53,734 bases of DNA, from NCBI GenBank assembly GCA_030835385.1, contig JAURPI010000034.1:1-53734 (forward strand), in the 5' to 3' direction. The notes under the pieces are model-generated. The model saw only the letters and a list, made by a program, of their open reading frames with translations. It did no database searches and had not been told where the DNA came from. Source of the DNA: Alphaproteobacteria bacterium (GTDB lineage: Bacteria; Pseudomonadota; Alphaproteobacteria; Rhodospirillales; Rhodospirillaceae). Position 1 is the stretch's first letter. Each line of letters starts with the position of its first letter. Below are positions 9,233 to 17,908 of this stretch, piece by piece. The position numbers and the translations under genes were made by a program.

Positions 9233-10639
9233 ATGTCGAAGTTTGATCCGCATGATCGAAGCCTGTCAGGTGTTCAACGCTGGCTTCAGAAGTTTTTTCC
9301 GGAGCGCCAGATCATTCTGCGCACCGAAGAACGCATGCGCACCCTCCGTCTCACAACAATGCGTCAGGCCATCGCAGCCTCTCTTTTCATTGTTGTTGGG
9401 GGCTGGCTTCTCGTTAGCTCAGGCTTAGTGGTTAGCCATAGTGATCGCATTCGCGCGAAGAATATTGAAGTTAAGGACGCTAAGTCTGGCTACGAGCAAC
9501 TTCTCGCGCAGTTGACCGTTTATAAACGCCGCATTGATGAGATCACTGAAGAGCTCGATGAGAATAATGAGCGCATGGTTTCTTTGGCCGACCGTCAGGT
9601 TTCACTTGTTGATCTTAAGACACCGCAAGGCGCTCTTGCCTCGGCGGCTCGCGAGCGAAAACCGGACATAAAGCGTTTGGCACGGAATGGCCGCTTGGGC
9701 TCAGATCCAGAGCAAATTGAAGTGGCGATTGGACGGATTGAACTTGAGCGTAATCGTGTCGCTGAAGAGCGCGTAGGTCTACATACTCAATTAGAAAACT
9801 TAAAGTCCGATATGACGGACGTGACTGTCGTTCACCAGGGCACGGCCTTTATCGATCCAAAGACTTTAGAGTTGCGCCAACTTGTAATCGAACGTGATCT
9901 TGCATCGGCAGAGCGTGATGGTTTGGTGTCTCGCGTTGGTGAACTCGAGAACCAACTTCGGGAAATGGAAAGCACTCAGCTTTTGTTGTTTCACCGTTTT
10001 TCCGAGGTGGCTGAAGAGCAAATTCAAAAGATTGAAACTTCGCTGTCAACGACAGGGCTTGAAGTGGACGACCTTCTTGATGCACGTCGTTCTGAATCAG
10101 GTAGCGGTGGTCCGTTTATTCTGTTGGAGTCCTTCCCAGGCGATGAGGGGCCGCTACATGAGTCCCTCGTGTCTCTTAATCTAAAGGTTGAGCGTCTGAC
10201 AGAATTGCAAAACTTGACGGCCGTAATGCCCTTGGAAAAGCCGCTAAAGAAATATTGGATTACAAGCGGGTTTGGAGTTCGAAAAGACCCAATTCTTGGC
10301 AAGTATGCGCGGCATCTCGGTCTGGATTTTGGTGGTCCTTACAAGTCAGCGATTCTTAGCCCGGGTGAGGGCAAGGTTGTTTACGCTGGGTGGCGCGGCC
10401 GTTATGGTCGCCTCGTTGAGATTGACCATGGTATGGGGCTGACTTCCCGCTACGGTCATATGGCAAAAATTTCGGTTGAGGAAGGTGAGTATGTCGGCCG
10501 CGGGACCGAAATTGGCCTTCTTGGTAACAGCGGGCGTAGTACAGGGCCTCACCTTCATCTAGAAGTCCTATACAACGGAAAACAGTTAAACCCGTTAAAA
10601 TTCATGAGAGCGGGAAGCGATGTTCTCGAGCAAGACTAA
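9233..10639 (+). CDS. Membrane-anchored M23 (LytM-type) peptidoglycan endopeptidase
   Basis: 468 residues from ATG 9233, chosen for the GGGGAAA site 4-10 bases upstream. A single membrane helix lies near residues 44-65 (AIAASLFIVVGGWLLVSSGL), then a long charged coiled coil (about 75-290), and a C-terminal M23 domain. Zinc ligands are in HLGLDFG (His and Asp) and in the HLHLE of GRSTGPHLHLEVL; the catalytic His is in SRYGHM. All are present, so it should cut peptide cross-links, unlike degenerate LytM activators. Its last 20 bases overlap the bactofilin gene. Bactofilin scaffolds are known to place M23 enzymes (LmdC in Hyphomonas, Csd1 in Helicobacter), so a shape-control pair is likely here. 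Confidence 0.88.
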   Translation: MSKFDPHDRSLSGVQRWLQKFFPERQIILRTEERMRTLRLTTMRQAIAASLFIVVGGWLLVSSGLVVSHSDRIRAKNIEVKDAKSGYEQLLAQLTVYKRRIDEITEELDENNERMVSLADRQVSLVDLKTPQGALASAARERKPDIKRLARNGRLGSDPEQIEVAIGRIELERNRVAEERVGLHTQLENLKSDMTDVTVVHQGTAFIDPKTLELRQLVIERDLASAERDGLVSRVGELENQLREMESTQLLLFHRFSEVAEEQIQKIETSLSTTGLEVDDLLDARRSESGSGGPFILLESFPGDEGPLHESLVSLNLKVERLTELQNLTAVMPLEKPLKKYWITSGFGVRKDPILGKYARHLGLDFGGPYKSAILSPGEGKVVYAGWRGRYGRLVEIDHGMGLTSRYGHMAKISVEEGEYVGRGTEIGLLGNSGRSTGPHLHLEVLYNGKQLNPLKFMRAGSDVLEQD

Positions 10640-11090
10640 TGGACAATCAGAACAGGTGACACGCATGAGTGAAGCCCAGGTAAAATCAGTACCGTCGATT
10701 ATCAGTATCGATCTCAAGGTACAGGGTAATCTATCCAGCAATGGTGAGATTCAGGTCGACGGTAATGTCGAAGGCGACATTAACTGTAAGGCCCTTATTG
10801 TTGGCACGAAGGGATCTGTGAGTGGTGAAGTCGTCGCTCAGACAGTTCGCATTCACGGAGCCATTAAGGGACAGGTTAAAGCCAAGTCGGTATTCCTGGC
10901 TTCATCTGCCCAGATGTCCGGCGACATTGAGCATGAAAGTTTGGCGATTGAACCTGGTTCGTTTATGGAAGGCCACTGCAAGCGAACTCAAGCTAAGGCG
11001 CCGAAAGTTGCGAAACCAGAACCCGTCGCAGTTAAACCAGCTGTAAAAACGCAGGACGTTGAGGCTATGCCCCGGGCGGCCGCTTCTTAA
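10620..11090 (+). CDS. Bactofilin (polymerising cytoskeletal protein)
   Basis: 156 residues. The central part (about 25-120) is a run of glycine-punctuated beta-strand repeats: LKVQGNLSSNGEIQVDGNVE, then GDINCKALIVGTKGSVSGEV, VAQTVRIHGAIKGQVKAKSV and FLASSAQMSGDIEHESLAIE, the DUF583 right-handed beta-helix that polymerises without nucleotides. The short N-terminus (MFSSKTN) is typical and can bind membrane; the C-terminal tail is Lys/Pro/Ala-rich. I keep ATG 10620, with GCGGGAAG upstream, over the internal ATG at 10665, giving a 20-base overlap with the M23 gene, which implies coupled translation. It probably scaffolds that hydrolase at a defined cell site. A strong terminator follows. Confidence 0.92.
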   Translation: MFSSKTNGQSEQVTRMSEAQVKSVPSIISIDLKVQGNLSSNGEIQVDGNVEGDINCKALIVGTKGSVSGEVVAQTVRIHGAIKGQVKAKSVFLASSAQMSGDIEHESLAIEPGSFMEGHCKRTQAKAPKVAKPEPVAVKPAVKTQDVEAMPRAAAS

Positions 11091-11118
11091 ATCCTGGCAT
11101 CTACAAAGTATTTTCTAA

Positions 11119-11146
11119 GAGGGCGGACGTGATCCGCCCTTTTTTA
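11119..11146 (+). terminator. Rho-independent terminator after the M23-bactofilin operon
   Basis: Stem gggcgga (11121-11127) pairs with tccgccc (11133-11139) around a 5-base loop and is followed by a run of T residues. It lies 30 bases after the bactofilin stop. The other strand has no equally good T-run. Confidence 0.9.
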
Positions 11147-11163
11147 ATTAGCACAGAACTGCA

Positions 11164-13272
11164 CTAATTCTTGGGTCGGGATAAGTCGGCTGGCAGCGTT
11201 TGTGCCAATTGTTGGCTGTTTGACATTACAGCTCGATACACTTGTAGGTTCTCCATAACCCGCTGCACGTAATTGCGTGTTTCTGTAAACGGTATTTGTT
11301 CAATCCAATCTATCGGGTCGACGTCCGCCTTGCGGGGGTCTCCAAATTCTTTGATCCAACGTCTTACGCGATGAGGACCCGCGTTGTAGCCGGCAATCGC
11401 CATTATGTAGGACCCGTCAAATTGGTCGATTAGGTCACCTAAGTATTTCGAGCCCAGCATTACATTATATGTCGGATCGATGGTCAGCGCGTTGCGGTCA
11501 TAACGCTCCCGCATTTGCCGGGAAACGGCCCTGGCTGTGGCTGGCATGAGTTGCATTAGGCCACGCGCGCCAACACGGCTGCGGGCGGCAACGTCGAAGT
11601 TGCTTTCTTGCCGTATGATAGCAAGCAGCAAAGGTTTTTCGGGAGTATTGGGATATGCGTAGTTTGGAACGGGATATCCGAACTCAACAAGCGTAATGTG
11701 ATCCTGGGCGGCGCGACGTGCAATCCACACACCAAGGTCTTCGCGGTTGAACTTGCTGACCATCTCAGCTGCGAGATGTCGTTCTGTCGCGAAATCTGAC
11801 GATTTTGCAGCGGCTAATACAAAAATTCTGAGGTGATCTTTGTTGTCAACCTCGGCCAACATCCTCACCACTTGTGCCAGCCGGCTTTGATGAAATGAGC
11901 TGCGCTCGCTTATTGTCGGCAGGGGGTCGAGGGGGAGTTGTGGAAATGTATCGCCGGTTAACTTGGCCAGGGCAAGTTGCCCATAATAGGTGGTGATGTG
12001 AACTGCCGCTTTTTGATACCAGTTTTTAGCCAGTTCGGAATCGCCTGCGGCTTCAATTGCGCGTCCAATCCAATAGGCACCACGAGAGAGACTTACTGGA
12101 AAGGCTACAGCATCATATACCTTGTAAAAGTGAGGTAACGCCGCTTCCGGATCCTCAAGGAACTGGAGTTGAATCCAACCGGCTAACCACTCCGCCTCAA
12201 AGATCGATAGAGCATCTGTTGCATTATTGTTAGCAGCTATTCGATAGGCGTCCGTGATGTCGCCATTCGAAAGCGCTTCTCGCGTGAGTATATGTCGTTC
12301 ACGCCACCATAAATCAGGCCGAACTGCATCATTTTGTGAACCAGGCAGCAGCTCTGCTGCACTCTCATAGCGGCGACGTTTGTTGCGCCATTTAAGTCGA
12401 TTGTAGATGAGCCCCGGATCACTCTTCAGGTGTGTAGGAACTTTGGCAATCGCAGCATCAACCCCGTAGGATGATGTCATTAACGCAATGCGTGCCTCGG
12501 CTAATTTTTTGTAATCATTTTCAACCCGATGCAACATGCGCCGAGCGCTGTTGGCGTGACCATCCCACAACAAGCGTTCTAGCCTCGCCTTGTGATCATC
12601 CTTATCGAATAGTGAGTCAAATGTTCGCAGGAAGGCTCTTTCTTCAGATCGAGTAAAGGTGCTCTCAAGCCAAGCTTGCCTAGCGACTTGGTCTGCTTTT
12701 GAGCCTTGGCCAGCTGCTTTGTAGGCCTTTGCCAATGTTGCTCGTCCTGAACCTGATCTGGGTGGAAATTCTTCAAACCAGTCGATTAACTCAGCACGGG
12801 TTAGTGAATTATCAGAGGAGGTCTCTTCAGCACGTCGAATAATCGTATCGATCTGTGGCCAGTCCGTGTTCTGCCGTATAAATGCTGTCCTTGCCTTGAA
12901 TGACGTGTTGGCACCGGATTCTCGAATATAAAGCCAAGCAATGACATCGCCAGCTAATGGATTGTTAACTTCCTTTGCAAGTTCAACGGCTCGATTCCAA
13001 CGCCGACTTTTTGCTGCAGCAAGAGCTCGTCTAAACGATACGCGATCGGTTTCTTCAAGAAGGTAATCGTAGTCTTTGCTGAAAGGTCCGTAATAGGGCG
13101 GTTTCCGAACCGGGAGAATGCGTGCTGTCTGAATTTTGCCTTTTACCGCAGGAACGGGCGGCTTTACCTCCGGGAGAAAGCGGGCGGCGCTTGAGGTGTG
13201 GGAGGCTAGCGGTTGAAGCGTTGCGGACAGAAAGACAGCCCCAGCGAGTATCCGCAATGAACGATGGATCAT
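11164..13272 (-). CDS. Soluble lytic murein transglycosylase (Slt70 family)
   Basis: 702 residues from ATG 13272. That start has an AGG site upstream and begins directly with a signal peptide (MIHRSLRILAGAVFLSATLQ, cleavage near SSAA); the alternative 45 bases earlier adds non-signal residues. A long alpha-helical superhelix (about 60-540) precedes the C-terminal SLT/goose-lysozyme-like domain: catalytic Glu in RQESNFDVAARSRVG, then GLMQLMPATARAV and AIAGYNAGPHRVRRW. It cleaves the glycan strand in the periplasm, forming 1,6-anhydromuramic ends. It is convergent with the bactofilin gene, so a synthesis/cleavage gene neighbourhood spans 9.2-13.3 kb. Gene name slt is plausible but not certain. 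Confidence 0.92.
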   Translation of the reverse strand: MIHRSLRILAGAVFLSATLQPLASHTSSAARFLPEVKPPVPAVKGKIQTARILPVRKPPYYGPFSKDYDYLLEETDRVSFRRALAAAKSRRWNRAVELAKEVNNPLAGDVIAWLYIRESGANTSFKARTAFIRQNTDWPQIDTIIRRAEETSSDNSLTRAELIDWFEEFPPRSGSGRATLAKAYKAAGQGSKADQVARQAWLESTFTRSEERAFLRTFDSLFDKDDHKARLERLLWDGHANSARRMLHRVENDYKKLAEARIALMTSSYGVDAAIAKVPTHLKSDPGLIYNRLKWRNKRRRYESAAELLPGSQNDAVRPDLWWRERHILTREALSNGDITDAYRIAANNNATDALSIFEAEWLAGWIQLQFLEDPEAALPHFYKVYDAVAFPVSLSRGAYWIGRAIEAAGDSELAKNWYQKAAVHITTYYGQLALAKLTGDTFPQLPLDPLPTISERSSFHQSRLAQVVRMLAEVDNKDHLRIFVLAAAKSSDFATERHLAAEMVSKFNREDLGVWIARRAAQDHITLVEFGYPVPNYAYPNTPEKPLLLAIIRQESNFDVAARSRVGARGLMQLMPATARAVSRQMRERYDRNALTIDPTYNVMLGSKYLGDLIDQFDGSYIMAIAGYNAGPHRVRRWIKEFGDPRKADVDPIDWIEQIPFTETRNYVQRVMENLQVYRAVMSNSQQLAQTLPADLSRPKN

Positions 13273-13460
13273 TAAACCTGCCACATCATGTAGGGCTTCA
13301 AAGGTATATTTTACCAAGTCTTGGGGTTGAACTAAAGGGTCATGGCCTAGGGGACAACGGTATAAGATGAAAAATTAGACACTACTGGCGTAGTCCCGCT
13401 GCTTGCTGCGTCACGTTGTCGGAGCTATGTTGCGCCGCCTGAGATGCAAGTACCTCTCTT

Positions 13461-13485
13461 TTCACCACGAACTCATTCTGGTGAA
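13461..13485 (+). promoter_or_regulatory. Leader hairpin before dapA
   Basis: ttcacca at 13461-13467 pairs with tggtgaa at 13479-13485 around 11 bases, ending 25 bases before the dapA start. It lacks a T-run. It could affect translation or simply be chance; it is not a lysine riboswitch, which would be far larger. Confidence 0.2.
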
Positions 13486-13509
13486 GGGGTGATTTTGGAG
13501 TGAGTTCCC

Positions 13510-14385
13510 ATGTTTACCGGATCGATTACAGCACTGATTACGCCTTTTCGGGATGGTGCCGTTGATGAAAAGTCTTTCCAAGATATGGTGCAATGGCAGA
13601 TTGACGAGGGGACACACGCGGTCGTGCCTTGCGGAACGACGGGTGAATCACCAGTACTTAGCCATGAAGAGCACAACCGTGTCATTGAGCTATGCATCGA
13701 GGTCGCTAAGGAGAAAATACCCGTAATTGCAGGGACGGGTTCGAATTCAACGGAAGAGGCGATTGCGCTAACCCAGCATGCAGCGTCCGCTGGGGCGGAC
13801 GCTGCGCTGGTTGTGACGCCTTATTATAACAAGCCGAGCCAAGCGGGAATGATTGCGCATTTTACTGCGATTGCTGATGCGGTGGATCTCCCGATCATTA
13901 TCTACAACATCCCTCCGCGAAGTGTCGTCGATATGAGCGTAGAAACGATGGCGAAACTTGCAGAGCATAAAAACATCGTCGGCGTAAAAGATGCGACAGG
14001 GGATTTGGCTCGACCATTGGCCTCTCGAATTGATATCGGTAGAGAGTTTTGTTTGCTGTCAGGCGATGATGACACAGCCGTCGCTTATCTTGCTCAAGGT
14101 GGCTTTGGATGTATTTCCGTATCGTCAAATGTTGCACCGCGGCTCAATGCGGAGCTCCACGATGCCTGGCGAAACGAGCAATTCGATGACGTGTGGCGAC
14201 TTCGGGATATCCTTCAGCCGCTCAATCAAGCTCTGTTTTGTGAGCCAAATCCTGCGCCGGTGAAGTTCGCATGTAGGCTGATTGGGAAATGCCTGCCAGA
14301 TACACGTGCACCGATGGTGCCTCTATCTACGCCTTCAATGGCGAAGATAGAAGAAGCGATGCGTGATGCTGGGTTGCTCGACTAG
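13510..14385 (+). CDS. dapA: 4-hydroxy-tetrahydrodipicolinate synthase
   Basis: Condenses pyruvate with aspartate semialdehyde in the lysine/meso-diaminopimelate pathway, which feeds peptidoglycan. 291 residues, the normal length of this (beta/alpha)8 aldolase. The Schiff-base lysine is Lys160 in VGVKDATGD; the catalytic tyrosine is in IYNIPPRS; the CGTTGES loop binds the pyruvate carboxyl; VVTPYYNKPSQ is the usual strand-end motif. ATG 13510 has a GGAG site 9 bases upstream. smpB follows after 12 bases, the usual alphaproteobacterial dapA-smpB pair. Preceded by a 237-base gap from the divergent slt gene. Confidence 0.95.
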   Translation: MFTGSITALITPFRDGAVDEKSFQDMVQWQIDEGTHAVVPCGTTGESPVLSHEEHNRVIELCIEVAKEKIPVIAGTGSNSTEEAIALTQHAASAGADAALVVTPYYNKPSQAGMIAHFTAIADAVDLPIIIYNIPPRSVVDMSVETMAKLAEHKNIVGVKDATGDLARPLASRIDIGREFCLLSGDDDTAVAYLAQGGFGCISVSSNVAPRLNAELHDAWRNEQFDDVWRLRDILQPLNQALFCEPNPAPVKFACRLIGKCLPDTRAPMVPLSTPSMAKIEEAMRDAGLLD

Positions 14386-14397
14386 AGCAGGAAGAAC

Positions 14398-14871
14398 ATG
14401 ACTAAGTCCGGATGGATATCAACGGGTACGGTTACCCAAAACCGTAAGGCGCGGCACGACTATAAAATTGAGGACACCTTCGAAACCGGCCTCGTTTTAT
14501 TTGGCACTGAGGTGAAGTCCTTGCGTCTTGGACGTGGAAATATTCAGGAGTCATATGCGGCGGCCGAAGATGGTGGTCTATACCTCGTCAATGCGTACAT
14601 TCCTGAGTACGAAGGTGCCAAGCACTTCGGACATGAGCCTCGTCGTAAACGCAAATTGCTTCTTCAAAAGCGAGAGATTAAAAAATTAACCGGAGAAGTT
14701 TCTCGTAAAGGCATGACGCTTGTTCCTTTGTCGATCTATTTTAATGACCGTGGTCTTGCAAAACTCAAAATCGGATTGGCGAAAGGTAAAACAGATATAG
14801 ACCGGCGTCAGACCATTAAAGAACGTGAATGGAATCGCCAGAAGTCACGTTTGCTGCGAGACAAAGGGTAG
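14398..14871 (+). CDS. smpB: SsrA-binding protein
   Basis: Binds tmRNA and delivers it to stalled ribosomes for trans-translation. 157 residues forming an OB-fold barrel with a basic tail: [19 protein letters not shown], then [19 protein letters not shown] and the KFGHEPxRxRKLLL-type strand (here [15 protein letters not shown]), and the C-terminal basic tail [20 protein letters not shown], which becomes helical in the ribosome. Starts 12 bases after dapA. The next gene's likely ATG lies 2 bases after its TAG stop. Confidence 0.96.
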   Translation: MTKSGWISTGTVTQNRKARHDYKIEDTFETGLVLFGTEVKSLRLGRGNIQESYAAAEDGGLYLVNAYIPEYEGAKHFGHEPRRKRKLLLQKREIKKLTGEVSRKGMTLVPLSIYFNDRGLAKLKIGLAKGKTDIDRRQTIKEREWNRQKSRLLRDKG

Positions 14872-14873
14872 TG

Positions 14874-15528
14874 ATGGCCGAAGACGATCGAAAAAAATGA
14901 GAAACTCATTGAAGCCAAAGAGAATTGGGCTCGCGACGGCCGCGCACTAACGGGACAAACAGCAGACAGCACGCGCAGTCGGTTGCCCCCAGGGCAACGT
15001 TTGGTCAAAGACTTCCCCGTACTGGATTTAGGGCCTCAGCCTAATATGCTGCCACGAGACTGGGCATTGTCGACCGCGGGGCAAATCAATCGACCGATCA
15101 AATGGTCGTTCAACGATTTAATGGCTCAGCCCCAGGTGGAAATTACGAGTGATATTCATTGTGTGACAACGTGGTCTCGCTATGACAATCGCTGGAAAGG
15201 CGTTTCTGCTAAGCACCTTCTTGTGGAAGTGCAACCGCGGGAGAACCCAGCATTTCTAATGATTGGGAGCTATGACGGATATGCGACGAACGTCCCGCTG
15301 TCTTGGGTCGACGACGACGATGTCTTATTAGCCCACACGTGGAATGGCGCACCTTTGACGCGTGAGCATGGTGGGCCGGTTCGGCTCGTGATACCCAAGT
15401 TATACTTTTGGAAATCAACGAAATGGATTCGACACATCACGTTTATGGAGGGTGATGCGCCTGGATACTGGGAAGCACGCGGCTATCATGCAGTCGGCGA
15501 TCCATGGAAAGGGCAGCGATACGGTTAG
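14874..15528 (+). pseudogene. Sulfite-oxidase-like molybdopterin protein, interrupted by a +1 frameshift at codon 8
   Basis: The cofactor domain is clear: RDWALSTAGQ, then SDIHCVTTWSRYDNRWKGV with the molybdenum-ligand Cys, NVPLSWVDDDDVLLAH and GGPVRLVIPKLYFWKSTKWI (sulfite-oxidase/nitrate-reductase Moco domain; cytosolic COG2041 type, oxidative role unknown). The frame is open from 14875 but has no ATG or GTG near the family N-terminus; the only start is TTG 14983, inside the conserved part. An ATG at 14874, 2 bases after smpB, reads MAEDDRKK and then hits TGA at 14898 directly after an A7 run (14891-14897). Removing one base there joins it to EKLIEAKENWARDGRALTGQ, the normal family start. 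So this is a one-base insertion, a sequencing error, or a recoding site. Predicted intact length 217. Confidence 0.75.
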
Positions 15529-16550
15529 GATACGGTACCTTCTATGATCGACATTGTAGAAGGGGCGGGAGTCGGGAGTATGCGAAGGAGTTGCAGTCCC
15601 GCTTTAGAGAATAGAGTTTCAAAATCTTCTGCTGTTCTTTCTCGGCCTTCTAGCAATGTCATAATCCCAACATCGAGATATTTGTTAGGGTCCGCGTCAT
15701 TCCCAGGATTGAGAACCGCGTCAACAACTGCGACCCGTGAGTCCGGTGACATGGCCGCTCGCACGCTCTTTAATATGCGTATGGCATCAGCATCGCTCCA
15801 GTCGTGAAGAATGCGTTTAAGAAGATAGACATCTCCGTCTGGGTGAACAGCTTCGAAAAAATCTCCAGAGACCAGTTTGCATCGCTCCAACATCCCTGCG
15901 TCACTTAAATAGGTTGGTTCGGCGATAACCTGCTGTTGGTCAAATAGCACTCCAGACAAAGTTTGATGGTCAGAAAGAATGGCGGCAAGAAGGCCACCGC
16001 GACCGCCGCCAACATCAACCACGACCTTGGCATCGCCGAAAGGATAGCTGCTGGAAATAACGCTGTTCTCTGGCCCCGAAATGAGCGCCATCGAAGCGTC
16101 AAACAGTGCGCCCAGGTCTTCCTCGGCTTCCAAATGCTCAAAAAAGGGACGACCATGAGCGATCGCAAAGGCGGGCTTCCCATTGTGTATCGCTTCTGGC
16201 ATCGCTCGATAGGTGTCCCAGACGACATCTTGCCAGGCTAGCCGAACCATTGGTCTCAATGACCCTGGCACTCCTTCGCGTAAGACGTCGGATGCAGGCG
16301 TATTTCTGAACGTGCCATCCTGTTCCTGATGAAATATGTCGATAGACGCCAGAAAGCGCATCATTCTGAAGAGAGAGGGCGCGTGGGCATTGCAAACGTT
16401 TGCGAGTTCCTCCGCTCTCATCGGACGTTGGTCGAGGTGATCAGCCAGGCCTAGTTCAGCTGCAATACCGATACATCTCGCTGAGAGGATTTGTCCCGTA
16501 ATTCGCAGAATCGTTCACTGAGCCGAGGCCGTGTCTGTTGAGTGGTCCAT
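15525..16550 (-). pseudogene. SAM-dependent O-methyltransferase with in-frame TGA at codon 12
   Basis: Reading the minus strand from ATG 16550 gives MDHSTDTASAQ, then TGA (16515-16517), then in the same frame TILRITGQILSARCIGIAAE, leading without a break into LGLADHL and RAEELANVC. That is the N-terminal dimerisation region of plant/bacterial Methyltransf_2 O-methyltransferases, so the stop is internal. The SAM site VVVDVGGGRGGLLAAIL and the catalytic His of LLKRILHDWSDAD are intact. Without readthrough, translation could restart at ATG 16421 and yield 298 residues lacking the first dimer helices. Other genes here end in TGA, so it is a real stop. The 3' end overlaps the previous gene by 4 bases, convergent. 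Substrate unknown. Confidence 0.75.
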
Positions 16551-16644
16551 AATATGCCCGGTTTCTAAAGCTACACTTGCCACATGGAGTTTGATTCGAG
16601 AAACTATGGATTGAAATAGAAATCGAACAGGGAAGGCATCCAAA

Positions 16645-17196
16645 ATGAAACGTCGCAGTCTAATTGCCGCACTTATTGCAGCAACTGTTTCACTCGCTGG
16701 AGGAAACCAGGCCATGGCAGAAACGGCGCATGATTTTACTTTTGATTCTATTGATGGTGGTGCCTTACCTCTATCGCAGTACGAGGGAAAAGCTGTTCTT
16801 GTCGTCAATACGGCTTCATTCTGCGGCTACACCCCTCAGTATGAAGGCCTTCAGAGTTTGTGGAGTGAATACAAAGATAAGGGGCTAGTTGTTCTTGGTG
16901 TGCCGTCCAATGACTTTGGAGCACAGGAGCCGGGAACCGCAGAAGAAATCAAAGATTTCTGTGAAGCCAATTTTGATGTCGACTTTCCGCTTACGGCTAA
17001 AGAGGTTGTGAAGGGTGGTGGCGCGCATTCGTTTTACAAATGGGCAGCTGCAGAAAAAGGGGCAGAAAATGCTCCGAGATGGAATTTCCATAAGTATCTG
17101 GTCGCACCGAATGGGTCGCTCGTGAATGCGTTTCCCAGCCGAGTAGAACCAATGAGCAAAGAGCTAGTGAGTGCAGTGGAAGCCGTACTCCCATAG
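16645..17196 (+). CDS. Secreted (periplasmic) glutathione peroxidase family protein
   Basis: 183 residues with a signal peptide (MKRRSLIAALIAATVSLAGG, predicted cut after AMA, residue ~25). The thioredoxin-like fold carries the peroxidatic Cys60 in NTASFCGYTPQY, the Gln in PSNDFGAQEPG and the Trp-Asn pair in RWNFHKYLV, so the catalytic tetrad is complete. A second Cys in DFCEANF can resolve the oxidised enzyme through thioredoxin, as in non-seleno bacterial enzymes. It reduces H2O2 or lipid hydroperoxides, here most likely in the periplasm, where the source of electrons is not evident. Convergent with the UDG gene, stops 8 bases apart. Confidence 0.9.
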   Translation: MKRRSLIAALIAATVSLAGGNQAMAETAHDFTFDSIDGGALPLSQYEGKAVLVVNTASFCGYTPQYEGLQSLWSEYKDKGLVVLGVPSNDFGAQEPGTAEEIKDFCEANFDVDFPLTAKEVVKGGGAHSFYKWAAAEKGAENAPRWNFHKYLVAPNGSLVNAFPSRVEPMSKELVSAVEAVLP

Positions 17197-17203
17197 GCCA
17201 ATT

Positions 17204-17833
17204 CTAGGATATTGCCTTAAACACGTCCTCAAACATCTTGGGTGTTAAACGCCGAGTGTTAAGGTTGTACCGAGAGCAGTGGTAGCTGTCAGCGAGGGTG
17301 CGTCCATCAGGCAGTGTGTGCCGCGCTGCATGACCAAAAGAGTAGTCTGATTTCTTTAGTCCTAAAGTTGTGATCACCGCATCATGCGCGATCCGCCCAA
17401 GGGCCATGATCGTCTTGAGTTTCGGGAGGTTGGCAAACTCGTCGACCAAGAACGAGCGGCAATTTTTTTGTTCGGCACCGATGGGTTTGTTTTGAGGAGG
17501 GACGCAACGTACCGCATTGGTGATCCGGCACTTTTTCATTTTCAATCCATCATCAGGAGATTGACCATAGGTCCCAGTTGCCCAGCCAAATTTAAGGAGA
17601 GTTGGGTAGAGTAGGTCTCCAGCGTAATCGCCTGTAAATGGCCTGCCCGTTCGGTTTGCTCCTTGAAGGCCCGGCGCTAAACCAACCACGAGTAGCGTGC
17701 AATCTGTGGGACCGAATGCAGGTACAGGGGCGTTAAACCATTCAGGATGTGCATCTTGATTCGCGCGCCGGAACTCGACCAAGCGGGGACATTTATCGCA
17801 ATCTCGCGGTGGATCGGCGGGAGCATGTGACAT
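17204..17833 (-). CDS. Family 5 uracil-DNA glycosylase (UDGb), iron-sulfur type
   Basis: Removes uracil (and, in known UDGb enzymes, some other deaminated bases) from DNA. 209 residues. Motif 1 GLAPGLQGANRTGRPFTGD is diagnostic for family 5 rather than family 4, which has GExPG and an acidic residue. Cysteines at 12 and 15 (DCDKCPRL) with two further ones (KKCRITNAVRC, KNCRSF) match the [4Fe-4S] ligands. The C-terminal SYHCSRYN segment corresponds to motif 3 with its His. Start ATG 17833. The gene stands alone on the minus strand, with folK divergent 75 bases away. Confidence 0.9.
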   Translation of the reverse strand: MSHAPADPPRDCDKCPRLVEFRRANQDAHPEWFNAPVPAFGPTDCTLLVVGLAPGLQGANRTGRPFTGDYAGDLLYPTLLKFGWATGTYGQSPDDGLKMKKCRITNAVRCVPPQNKPIGAEQKNCRSFLVDEFANLPKLKTIMALGRIAHDAVITTLGLKKSDYSFGHAARHTLPDGRTLADSYHCSRYNLNTRRLTPKMFEDVFKAIS

Positions 17834-17908
17834 TATAGGACTTCAAAGTCGTTATACTTCTAGCTTTATAGCCGCTTCGGACTTGAGTGCAACAAGGGGG
17901 CAAACTCT

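Noticed and set aside
13318-13509. Lysine riboswitch before dapA
   Set aside because: The leader is too short and shows only one small hairpin, not the five-helix L-box.
16515-16517. Genome-wide TGA recoding or selenocysteine to explain the TGA in the methyltransferase
   Set aside because: pdhA, acceptor genes such as lepB and others in the window end with TGA as a true stop, and no SECIS-like element or Sec homologue pattern is visible.
16515-16808. 97-codon minus-strand frame upstream of the O-methyltransferase
   Set aside because: Most of it is antisense to the glutathione peroxidase gene; only its last 11 codons matter, as the start of the interrupted methyltransferase in the same frame.
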